The position numbers and the translations under genes were made by a program. Shown piece by piece: positions 1 to 5,892 of a DNA stretch of 10,141 bases. Origin of the DNA: DAOSEC01 sp035362935 (GTDB lineage Bacteria > Bacillota_I > Bacilli_A > ML615J-28 > CAG-313); NCBI GenBank assembly GCA_035362935.1, contig DAOSEC010000034.1, positions 1-10,141 of the forward strand, read 5' to 3'. Below the pieces are notes generated by a model. It was not told the origin of the DNA and searched no databases. It saw only the letters and a list, made by a program, of their open reading frames with translations. The first letter of the stretch is position 1, and every line of letters starts with the position of its first letter.

Positions 1-7
1 TAAATGA

Positions 8-136
8 TACAAGAACTACAAAGAACATAAAGTACAAGAAAATGGTATCAATTCAGAAAGTGGAGAGTATGGGAAGATGGTAGTAGCACATAACCACAGG
101 AATTCAACACATTATAGATCAAAAAAAATTAATTAA
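8..136 (+). pseudogene. possible C-terminal remnant of an unrecognised gene
   Basis: From position 8 a frame stays open for 42 codons and ends with TAA at 134-136. A TGA at 5-7 interrupts it upstream. The peptide is mixed and hydrophilic, rich in Lys, Tyr, His and Asn; its end includes VVAHNHRNSTHYRSKKIN. It looks more like a protein tail than random AT-rich translation. TGA is a stop elsewhere in the window, so this would be a broken gene or the tail of one disrupted to the left. It has no start codon of its own with a ribosome site. I recognise no family. It lies 106 bp before the 209-residue gene in the same direction. Chance openness is a real alternative. Confidence 0.25.
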
Positions 137-242
137 AAAGTAACACAACAATAACGATTACAATTCAATAATCTTAAAAAGTAGAAAGGAATATATTAGC
201 ATCCAATTAATGTCTTCTTGGGCTTATATATAAGGTACTGTA

Positions 243-872
243 ATGAATCTCATGGATTATTTATACAATAAGAATTATGAATACAAGATTGAAAAATATT
301 TGGAAAGAATCAATAAGACAGGAGTTAGAGGCTCCATCTCATTGACATATTTTGTCAACAATATAGATAAACCAGATAAATCATTAAAAGGTTGTTTTAA
401 GGAGATTAATCTTTTTGATGTTTATCAATATAATATGTTAGAAATCTTTAAAATAGTTAGAGAATTTGCGAAAGGTAATATTGTAGTGATTACCGAATGG
501 ACTGTTCCATGGGAGGACGATTCTTTTTATCCTGAGTTTATTAAAAACTTTCATGGAGAGTCGATTCCAGCATATCCTTATCCAAAAGATAGAAAATCCT
601 GGATGCCTGAACAACCGTACAAAGTTTATTATTATAATATCCACCTTGATATGTATCAAAGTGATGCAGCATTAAATGATTTTCTTGAAGAGTTTAGAGG
701 ATTTGATACATATTCGGGTTACATCATTGATGCACAAAAAATGGATGTATTTAAAAAATACTTATTACAAGATGATGCCAATATGTCGATGGAGAAAGAA
801 TTCAAAGACGCTATCATTGGGTTTTTTTCAGGAGTTCATGAATGTGATACACTGGTAATAATCTCAAAATAA
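243..872 (+). CDS. hypothetical protein, 209 aa, no family recognised
   Basis: An intact 209-codon frame runs from ATG at 243 to TAA. AAGG at 232-235 gives a weak Shine-Dalgarno seven bases before the start; a second Met at codon 4 (252) is a less well placed alternative. The protein is soluble-looking, with no signal peptide or membrane segment. It is rich in Tyr, Phe, Asp and Lys and has only two Cys. An aromatic, Pro-rich middle (about 85-125, with TEWTVPWEDD and PAYPYPKDRKSW) is followed by a hydrophilic C-terminal third. Base composition is clearly more AT-rich than the glp genes, as is usual for accessory DNA. It is isolated, with repeat-rich non-coding DNA downstream. A position just after a possible gene tail would suit an immunity-type or accessory protein, but nothing in the sequence proves that. 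I am fairly sure it is a gene and unsure of any function. Confidence 0.6.
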   Translation: MNLMDYLYNKNYEYKIEKYLERINKTGVRGSISLTYFVNNIDKPDKSLKGCFKEINLFDVYQYNMLEIFKIVREFAKGNIVVITEWTVPWEDDSFYPEFIKNFHGESIPAYPYPKDRKSWMPEQPYKVYYYNIHLDMYQSDAALNDFLEEFRGFDTYSGYIIDAQKMDVFKKYLLQDDANMSMEKEFKDAIIGFFSGVHECDTLVIISK

Positions 873-940
873 CATCTGGATTAGATTCAGTAAAATGGAT
901 ATAAGAAATATAGAATAGGATAACGTACGATTACCCAGAT

Positions 941-991
941 TATGTTTTCGAAGTACACGAACCGATATGTTTTCGAGCAATCAAATATACT
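941..991 (+). repeat. 51-bp direct repeat, copy 1
   Basis: This segment matches 1224-1274 at 45 of 51 positions without gaps. It also contains a short internal repeat: TATGTTTTCGA occurs at 941-951 and again at 966-976, 25 bp apart. The best-conserved core between the copies is GTACACGAACCGA. Differences between copies fall in all codon positions in each frame, so the similarity is not explained by selection on a peptide. Copy 1 is followed by the ribosome-site-like GGGAGG at 996-1001. Confidence 0.75.
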
Positions 992-1223
992 TCACGGGAG
1001 GTGAATTATTGAGTATAAAAGCATTAAATATATCTTTGTGACTATAATAAAATATTGTCTGACTAAGCATATTTTTGCTAAAATATGTTACTTCACTATA
1101 TTTCCCAGCATTTTTCAAGTGATCACGCTAACACCACGCAATCAGATTTATGCAACATTTAGTGGCAAATATGTTTCCACACTGGAAAAAGTCTGGAATG
1201 GGGGAACATAAAACGGCTAAAAA

Positions 1224-1274
1224 TATGTTTCCGACGTACACGAACCGACATATTTTCGAGCAATTAGATATACT
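1224..1274 (+). repeat. 51-bp direct repeat, copy 2
   Basis: Second copy of the repeat at 941-991, in the same orientation and offset by 283 bp, with 6 mismatches. The internal duplicated element is present but more diverged (TATGTTTCCGA at 1224 and CATATTTTCGA at 1249). A shorter partial match (AAATATGTTTCC) lies upstream at 1168-1179. The two copies bracket about 230 bp, which would fit a tandem duplication of a longer unit, paired element ends, or repeated protein- or RNA-binding sites. Confidence 0.75.
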
Positions 1275-1341
1275 CCATGCAGTTTGAATGATGAAACATA
1301 GTAAACAGCAAAAAACGGCTTTATAAAGGTCTTGATAAACT

Positions 1342-1399
1342 AAAATATATGTATAAGCTACGGGTCATCTTTTCGGCACCAGTTTTATACATATGTTTT
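1342..1399 (+). repeat. 15-bp inverted repeat, potential long stem-loop
   Basis: The arms AAAATATATGTATAA (1342-1356) and TTATACATATGTTTT (1385-1399) pair over 15 positions with a single T-G wobble. The 28-base loop is less AT-rich than its surroundings and contains GGGTCATC and CGGCACC. A T-rich tail is absent directly after the right arm, so this is not a simple terminator. It stands just upstream of the terminator at 1429-1455, an order that would suit a small structured transcript ending there. It could also be the hairpin end of a degraded transposon. Confidence 0.6.
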
Positions 1400-1428
1400 G
1401 CCATATAAATGGCTTAACTGAGCCAAAG

Positions 1429-1455
1429 AGTCGATTGATAATCATCGACTTTTTT
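1429..1455 (+). terminator. intrinsic terminator-like hairpin with T run
   Basis: AGTCGAT (1429-1435) and ATCGACT (1444-1450) form a perfect 7-bp stem with an 8-base loop, followed by six T in a row. A smaller hairpin, TGGCT/AGCCA (1410-1425), precedes it. There is no clear gene directly upstream: the nearest intact one ends at 872. If real, it ends either a long untranslated tail or an unannotated small RNA. Confidence 0.5.
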
Positions 1456-1490
1456 ATTTAATAATTGCAAAAATTTAACTAAAAAAGTCG
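1446..1490. repeat. 11-bp inverted repeat overlapping the terminator
   Basis: CGACTTTTTTA (1446-1456) and TAAAAAAGTCG (1480-1490) are perfect reverse complements separated by 23 bases. The left arm reuses the right arm and T run of the hairpin at 1429-1455, so the two stems are mutually exclusive. On the minus strand the left arm is also preceded by an A-rich segment, so no minus-strand T-run terminator is evident beyond the arm itself. The alternative pairing could be a switch, or just the result of short AT-rich palindromes. Confidence 0.5.
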
Positions 1491-1500
1491 TTTTGCCTCT

Positions 1501-1681
1501 TTTGACCCTAGAAGTTCTGTGTTGTAGTCATTTTTCATGTGTCTTTGTAAGCATCATACAAGAGTATTTCTGAAAGCATGTTTTACATAATAATGGGCAT
1601 AAGTGGATAATTATATGTGTTTAAACAATGAGTTGACCACTGGCACCATAAACCTATAAAACATGAATTTCTAGGGTCAAA
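1501..1681. repeat. foldback region with 17-bp inverted arms
   Basis: TTTGACCCTAGAAGTTC (1501-1517) and GAATTTCTAGGGTCAAA (1665-1681) pair over 17 positions with one G-T wobble, 13 of them contiguous and perfect. Partial pairing continues outward (1495-1499 with 1683-1687, mostly G-C or G-T). A further inverted match lies inside (CATGTTTTA near 1579 and TAAAACATG at 1657-1665). The enclosed 147 bp has no coding frame. No target-site duplication is obvious at the outer edges. The size suits a MITE-like foldback element, but a long-range RNA structure is equally possible. Confidence 0.5.
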
Positions 1682-1725
1682 TGGGGTGATTTGAATTTTG
1701 GTCCCACACATGAAATTCTAAGGTC
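1661..1725. repeat. two 18-bp direct repeats related to the foldback arms
   Basis: ACATGAATTTCTAGGGTC (1661-1678) recurs as ACATGAAATTCTAAGGTC (1708-1725), with 16 of 18 positions identical and 47 bp between starts. The reverse complement of the left foldback arm (1504-1518) is a third, more diverged copy. Three related sites in mixed orientation within 225 bp could be binding sites of a recombinase, transposase or replication protein, or remnants of nested insertions. Confidence 0.5.
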
Positions 1726-1812
1726 TCCATCTTCAAAAACACTGGAGTTACCGGAGTTATTAACCACTCAAAATAATATGCCTGGTGTCTGACTTCAAAA
1801 ATTGAGTTATAA

Positions 1813-1951
1813 TGTAATAAATGTATATGTATATTAGAGGGGTTTTATAACCGACAAAGAATCCATGGTTCCATTGGGTATCAAATACCCTATCAAGTAC
1901 ACTATTTAAAGTAAGAAATTCCGACTTAATGTGTCCACTTTATTGACGTAA
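1813..1951 (+). mobile_element. 3' remnant of an IS3-family insertion sequence
   Basis: A frame ending in TAA at 1912-1914 reads EGFYNRQRIHGSIGYQIPY, the signature end of IS3-family transposases (OrfB, rve integrase type), where FYN..R.H..LGY..P marks the last ~20-30 residues. The recognisable part starts near 1837; codons just upstream in the same frame may belong to it. Only the tail remains: the DDE catalytic core is absent. After the stop comes GTGTCCACTTTATTGAC (1931-1947), placed where the right terminal inverted repeat should be and similar in style to IS3-type ends. No matching left end is present in the window. Directly after it the ABC-F reading frame begins in mid-gene, so this element or a deletion anchored in it very likely removed the 5' part of that gene. 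Confidence 0.68.
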
Positions 1952-3295
1952 ATACAGCAAGCAAAAGAAGTACTTTATCAAAAAGATACACTAACTGATG
2001 AAGAAGGGTATGAATTATCTCATTTAGAGGCAACCTTTTCTGAACTGAATGGCTGGGATGCTGAATCAGATGCTGAAAAATTACTCTATGGGCTTAATAT
2101 TCCCGAAAGTGATTTTCATAAGAAGATGAGCGAGATACTTCCCAAACATAAAGTAAAGATCCTATTAGCTCAAGCTCTTTTTGGTAATCCAGATATTTTG
2201 TTACTGGATGAACCTACGAATAATCTGGATTTTGAAGCCATTGCTTGGCTAGAAACTTTCTTGATTAATTATGATAATACCGTCATCACTGTCTCCCATG
2301 ATCGTCACTTTTTAATTAATGTCTGCACTCACATGGTTGATATCGATTACTTTCAAGCAAAGCTCTATGTAGGTAACTATAATTTCTGGATGGAATCCTC
2401 ACAATTAGTTCAAAAACTTATGGCAGATAAAAACAAGAAAAAAGAAGAACGCATTCAAGAATTGAAAGCATTCATTGCTCGTTTTAGTGCAAATTTATCC
2501 AAATCTGCACAAGCTACTTCGCGTAAAAAATCACTTGAAAAAATTCAACTTGATGAAATTATTCCCTCATCACGCAAGTATCCATTTATCGGTTTTGAAA
2601 TTGAGAAACAATTAGGAAAAGATGTTTTGGATGTCAAGAATTTAAGTTACTCACAAGATGGTATTCGTTTGTTTAATAACGTGTCATTTACGATTAGTCG
2701 TGGAGAAAAAGTGGCTCTATTAGGCCGCAATGATTTGGCTAAAACAGCATTACTAAAAATACTTTCGGGTGAATTATCACCAGACAGTGGAACCATCAAA
2801 TGGGGACAGACCGTAGTTAAATCGTATTTTCCAAGTGATAATGACTCCTATTTTGTTGATAAAGAGATTAACCTCATTGATTGGCTTCGTCAATTTTCAA
2901 AGGAACCAGCAGAATCGTATATTCGCGGCTTTTTAGGTCGAATGCTATTTAGTGGTGATCAACCCTTAAAGCAGGTGAAATATCTATCTGGTGGTGAAAA
3001 GATGCGCTGCATGTATTCTAAATTGATGCTTTCTCAAGCCAATACACTACTCATTGATTCACCAACGATTCATCTTGATCTAGAAGCTATTCAAGCAGTC
3101 AATAAAGGGCTTGAAGAATATAAAGGATCACTTGTGGTGGCATCGCATGACCACAACTTATTACAATCTGTCTGTAATAAAGTCATTGAAGTATGTGATC
3201 TAGGATCGTATAGTTATGAAGGATTCTTTGATGATTACATCAGCAATAACGAGATCAAATCACGTGCCAACTCACTATACACCACTGAAGAATAA
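1952..3295 (+). pseudogene. ykpA: 5'-truncated YkpA-like ABC-F ATPase
   Basis: ABC-F proteins are duplicated soluble ATPases acting at the ribosome. Similarity to YkpA/YbiT-type members starts abruptly at 1952 (QAKEVLYQKD...LNGWDAESDAEKLL), just after a TAA at 1949-1951. About 95 N-terminal residues, including the first Walker A, are missing from the usual ~540. The only in-frame ATG is at 2126, inside conserved sequence and without a good ribosome site; from there 389 codons stay open to TAA. Counting from that Met, visible motifs are Walker B with catalytic Glu (LLLDEPTNNLD, 25-35), H-switch SHD (57-59), a charged linker with SKSAQATSRKK (125-135), degenerate second Walker A (GRNDLAKT, 200-207), signature LSGGEK (287-292), altered second Walker B (LLIDSPTIHLD, 308-318) and SHD (340-342). 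The first signature is ILPKHK where LSGGEK is expected. The long open frame suggests recent truncation or a retained C-terminal product. The loss is clear; whether anything is made is not. Confidence 0.85.
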
Positions 3296-3321
3296 GAATC
3301 CATATTATGTATTTAGAAAAA

Positions 3322-3366
3322 GAAAAAATCCCTTTTGAAAGTGCGACTTTCATTAGGGATTTTTTC
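3322..3366. terminator. bidirectional intrinsic terminator between convergent genes
   Basis: GAAAAAATCCCT (3322-3333) and AGGGATTTTTTC (3355-3366) are perfect 12-bp reverse complements. Inside, after a 2x2 internal loop, TGAAAG/CTTTCA adds six more pairs around a 5-base loop. The A run on the left and T run on the right make it work on both strands. It begins 26 bp after the ABC-F stop and lies 22 bp beyond the stop of the convergent hydrolase gene, so it serves both. Confidence 0.9.
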
Positions 3367-3388
3367 TTTAAAAATAGGAGTTTAAGTT

Positions 3389-5446
3389 TTATCTAAATTG
3401 AATGAGGTAAACGGCAGTATTAGCAAGAGCAACTAAAGTGAAGAATGCTGTTGTAAAGAATACTGAAGTCCATACGTTTCCAGTTTTTTCTGAGAATCTT
3501 CTCATAACAATACCGGCAACGATCAACGAAGGAACTAAACCAACCAATAAGATTGAGCTTAATGAGAACGTTGGGAATGCGGCAACGCCAGTTGTATACA
3601 ATACAAAGTATTGATAAACCAAGAAGAAAATAACTGGTCCAACTAAGAGGAATGCAGCAAGAACGTCAGCCTTCCAACCCTTCATATTGCGAGTGTTAGC
3701 AAATACTGCAATTGCAGATGCTAAATAGTAGAAGAAGAATAATGGCATATATCTTAATGCGGCAACAAATTGTTGGCTATTGAAAATCTTGATTGCATAA
3801 GCATAAATTCTGAAGTCTGTTAAGAATATCCATTCCATGAGTCCAATGACTAAGAATAATCCACATGTTAACACAACAGCTGTTAAAAGTGAAGCACCAA
3901 CTTGTAACCATGATGCCTTTAATCCATAAGGATTGTTGACATTAAGACCTGCATTGAATATGGGGGATGTACCAAAGACGACTAAGAATGTTAAACCTGC
4001 AGCGGCAACTGCCCAGTATGCAATCGTATTGATGGAAGGTGCGCTCCAATACGTTGATCTTGTAATGATAGTTGGATTCATGAGGAACCAACGGAATGCA
4101 AGAGCAACGAAGATAATGAGTGCAGCACCCACAGTAATCTTTTGAGCAACTTTAACTGCTTCAGGTCTTGCAATAGAAGCAATCCAAGCACCGATGATCA
4201 CTACGAATGTACCACCAATAATGTAATGCATCGTCTTAGCTAATAGAGTTAAACCAGCCACTTGACGATCCATGAAGATTGTGATGTAGAATGCACCAAG
4301 TAATGCTGCCAATAGAATAACAATGGCTTTGAGTGATGTATGGTTTGAAGTTGAGGTTATCGCTGGTGTTTCAGCATTTTGATCAGCATAAACCTTCTTA
4401 AACACTTTAACCTTAGTTAATAACATAAACGCAGGGACAATCATGAGGAATAAAGCGAGTAATGAAAGTGAAGTGAACACTTCTTTTAACCACCATACTT
4501 GACCAACTTTAGATTCAACACCATACGCTGAAAGTGTATCAAGATCAGCGTGACGGTTTAATTGATAAGTAAATGCATCATTGAAGAACTCAACGATATT
4601 GCTACCAGTTTCTAATGACCAGTGATTTTGAGGGTGAGTTTCATCGGGGGTGTAAATGATTCTTTGTCCACCATCTCTGTCATACCATGTTGAAGGTTCA
4701 GCATTTCCTTCATCATCTCTGCCTAAGAAATCGAGACCAACAGGATCTTTGACAAAGTCCTTATAACGAACTGAACCATTTGCTGCTGGAGTTACGTTAT
4801 CAAAGAAGAATTGATCCCAGTGAGCAGAGATCATACCTGCAGAACGTGGTCCGAAGTATGTATCGGGATCAGCTACACCAATATATCTAAAGTCAGCACC
4901 CACAGGTAGTGAAGCGGCAATCTTACGATAACCGTTTGTAAGGAAATCAATTTCATCGAAGATAACAGCATAACTTGATGAGAAACCACCCATTGAGTGG
5001 CCGCTAACACCAATCATACCATCACCATTGGTTGCTTTTAGAACATAGTCTTGTTCATACATGTACTGAACAGCATCATAGACCGAACGCACAAAGAAGT
5101 TAAAGGCTGCTGGTGTTTCCCATGTAGAATCACCATGATCATACATATCAAACGCAAGTACAACATAACCTCTTCTAGATAGTTCGATAGCACCAATCAT
5201 TTGCATTTCGGCGTTATTGAGATATCCGTGTGTCAAAATGACTGCGGGGGCTGGGTTGTCAGCATCAACACCGTTTGGTGTGTAGAGATAGCCAGATAAT
5301 TCCCCTCTTTCTGTTTCAAAACTAATCTTATCGACTTTAACACCGAAAAATGAGTTTTGAACCATTGAAGCGAAAAAGCTCGATACTATTACAACGAGTA
5401 GTAGCATCACCAACCATTTGATTGGTTTCGAAAGTTTACTTAACAT
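3389..5446 (-). CDS. polytopic membrane protein with N-terminal alpha/beta hydrolase domain
   Basis: A 685-residue protein starting at ATG 5444-5446, with AGGAG six bases upstream (complement of 5453-5457). Residues 11-29 are a membrane anchor after a basic N-terminus, which places what follows outside the cell. Residues ~40-300 are an alpha/beta hydrolase: oxyanion-type HGYLN (73-77), LAFDMYDHGDS (97-107), nucleophile elbow GHSMGG with Ser151, and HPQNHW (271-276), whose His271 or His275 is the likely catalytic His. From ~322 to the end about ten hydrophobic helices follow (near 326, 372, 405, 437, 474, 515, 560, 593, 628 and 659). Such fusions are usually annotated only as hydrolase. An esterase or lipase-like role at the outer membrane face is inferred; the substrate is unknown and the helical half has no family I recognise. 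It is monocistronic, convergent with the ABC-F remnant and divergent from the glycerol operon, which raises but does not prove glycerol release from lipids. A cre-like site suggests catabolite control. Confidence 0.85.
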   Translation of the reverse strand: MLSKLSKPIKWLVMLLLVVIVSSFFASMVQNSFFGVKVDKISFETERGELSGYLYTPNGVDADNPAPAVILTHGYLNNAEMQMIGAIELSRRGYVVLAFDMYDHGDSTWETPAAFNFFVRSVYDAVQYMYEQDYVLKATNGDGMIGVSGHSMGGFSSSYAVIFDEIDFLTNGYRKIAASLPVGADFRYIGVADPDTYFGPRSAGMISAHWDQFFFDNVTPAANGSVRYKDFVKDPVGLDFLGRDDEGNAEPSTWYDRDGGQRIIYTPDETHPQNHWSLETGSNIVEFFNDAFTYQLNRHADLDTLSAYGVESKVGQVWWLKEVFTSLSLLALFLMIVPAFMLLTKVKVFKKVYADQNAETPAITSTSNHTSLKAIVILLAALLGAFYITIFMDRQVAGLTLLAKTMHYIIGGTFVVIIGAWIASIARPEAVKVAQKITVGAALIIFVALAFRWFLMNPTIITRSTYWSAPSINTIAYWAVAAAGLTFLVVFGTSPIFNAGLNVNNPYGLKASWLQVGASLLTAVVLTCGLFLVIGLMEWIFLTDFRIYAYAIKIFNSQQFVAALRYMPLFFFYYLASAIAVFANTRNMKGWKADVLAAFLLVGPVIFFLVYQYFVLYTTGVAAFPTFSLSSILLVGLVPSLIVAGIVMRRFSEKTGNVWTSVFFTTAFFTLVALANTAVYLIQFR

Positions 5447-5551
5447 ATTTTTCTCCTTTTTTGAGTTTTGTAATGATCGGCCTTAAATAAATAAAAATAG
5501 CGATACCAATAATAATCACAAAAGTGATATCTCTGGCCTTCGCTCTATTTC

Positions 5552-5565
5552 TCTAAGCGCTTACA
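5552..5565 (-). promoter_or_regulatory. cre-like (CcpA/LacI-family) operator
   Basis: On the minus strand the sequence is TGTAAGCGCTTAGA, one base from the perfect palindrome TGTAAGCGCTTACA and close to the CcpA consensus TGNAANCGNWNNCA. It lies roughly +10 to +23 relative to the hydrolase promoter, where a bound repressor would block transcription. It is about 150 bp upstream of the glycerol promoter, so its effect there is less obvious. Another LacI-family repressor could be the ligand. Confidence 0.65.
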
Positions 5566-5581
5566 TTAAGTTGTCAAATGC

Positions 5582-5611
5582 ATTATAGCATTGCTTAAAG
5601 GAAATTGTCAA
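5582..5611 (-). promoter_or_regulatory. sigma-A promoter of the hydrolase gene
   Basis: On the minus strand TTGACA (complement of 5606-5611) and TATAAT (complement of 5582-5587) are separated by 18 bp, with TG one base upstream of the -10 (extended -10). Both hexamers match consensus. The start would lie near 5575, giving a leader of about 130 nt before the ATG. Short arms AATGC/GCATT (5577-5592) flank the -10 and could add a repressor site. Confidence 0.85.
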
Positions 5612-5666
5612 TATAAAAAATGTATTTCAAGTGATAACCGAAAATACCCCTACTAAAGCGAATAAG

Positions 5667-5684
5667 TGTCTATTAAGATAGACA
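5667..5684. promoter_or_regulatory. perfect 7-bp inverted repeat upstream of the glp promoter
   Basis: TGTCTAT and ATAGACA flank a TAAG spacer. The repeat ends 21 bp before the -35 of the glycerol operon promoter and about 55 bp upstream of the hydrolase -35. The size and position suit a dimeric regulator acting on one or both divergent promoters. There is no T run, so it is not a terminator. The regulator is unknown. Confidence 0.5.
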
Positions 5685-5705
5685 GATAAAATCATCAATT
5701 GCTTA

Positions 5706-5734
5706 TTGACATATCCAACATATCATACTATAAT
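5706..5734 (+). promoter_or_regulatory. consensus sigma-A promoter of the glycerol operon
   Basis: TTGACA (5706-5711), a 17-bp spacer, then TATAAT (5729-5734): both hexamers and the spacing are ideal. Transcription would start near 5741, leaving a leader of about 150 nt before the first ATG. A promoter this strong implies that control is exerted afterwards or by a repressor. The leader contains the arms TGTGT/ACACA (5795-5806), a spaced direct repeat TCGGT (5758-5762, 5770-5774) and a terminator. Confidence 0.9.
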
Positions 5735-5836
5735 TAGGTTGACATTATTGTTAAGATTCGGTAGTCATATCGGTCAGATAAACAACTTAGATCTTGTGTT
5801 TACACACTATAAATTAATCATTACTGTAGAGAGTTC

Positions 5837-5882
5837 AGAGGAAAAATGTATGTTTTAATACTTTTTTCTCTTTTTATTTTTT
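5837..5882 (+). terminator. leader terminator/attenuator before the glycerol operon
   Basis: AGAGGAAAAATGTAT (5837-5851) pairs with ATACTTTTTTCTCT (5858-5871) around a 6-base loop, with one bulged T and one G-T pair. TTTTATTTTTT (5872-5882) follows. The Shine-Dalgarno AGGAGG (5883-5888) begins at the next base, so a transcript stopped here would lack the gene. A second AGAGAG (5828-5833) just upstream could compete for the CTCT arm and form an alternative structure. Attenuation relieved by the glycerol-3-phosphate-dependent RNA-binding protein GlpP is known for glp leaders in Bacillus; involvement of a GlpP-like protein here is inferred. Confidence 0.72.
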
Positions 5883-5892
5883 AGGAGGTTCT

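Larger units (their letters stand above)
873..1830. other. ~960-bp repeat-rich stretch without a credible intact gene
   Basis: No frame of convincing length or composition exists on either strand. The stretch holds two 51-bp direct repeats, a long stem-loop, a terminator overlapping a second hairpin, and a foldback region, each listed separately. A good ribosome-site sequence (GGGAGG, 996-1001) stands six to seven bases before a TTG at 1009, but that frame ends after ten codons. With an IS3-family tail at its right edge and a beheaded gene beyond, the most economical reading is decayed mobile DNA. A structured RNA inside it cannot be excluded. Confidence 0.6.

Noticed and set aside
5..7. TGA read as Trp (mycoplasma code) to extend the first frame
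   Set aside because: TGA ends three overlapping operon genes in this window and all Trp in them are TGG, so the code is standard.
438..659. Minus-strand frame opposite the 209-residue gene
   Set aside because: Shadow of the plus-strand coding frame; no ribosome site and no recognisable motif.
1038..1211. GTG-start frame of 57 codons
   Set aside because: Its only nearby ribosome site fits another frame, the peptide resembles no family, and it lies among non-coding repeats; described as a finding rather than called a gene.
941..1274. CRISPR array
   Set aside because: Only two imperfect copies with a ~230-bp interval and no regular spacers or cas genes.
1667..1792. Open frame including VKWGDLNFGPTHEIL, reminiscent of recombinase or tRNA-adjacent protein tails
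   Set aside because: About 40 codons without a start, within repeats also present in the opposite orientation; likeness is too weak for a call.
1785..1813. TATAAT at 1808-1813 as promoter for the ABC-F remnant
   Set aside because: No acceptable -35 at 16-18 bp, no extended -10, and it lies within the IS tail; chance in AT-rich DNA is likely.
3933..4145. Plus-strand frame inside the hydrolase gene
   Set aside because: Antisense shadow of a long, well-conserved membrane protein frame.
5795..5806. TGTGT/ACACA palindrome in the glp leader as a definite operator
   Set aside because: Only five pairs with a 2-base centre; position is plausible but it matches no operator I can name, so it is mentioned only as a leader detail.
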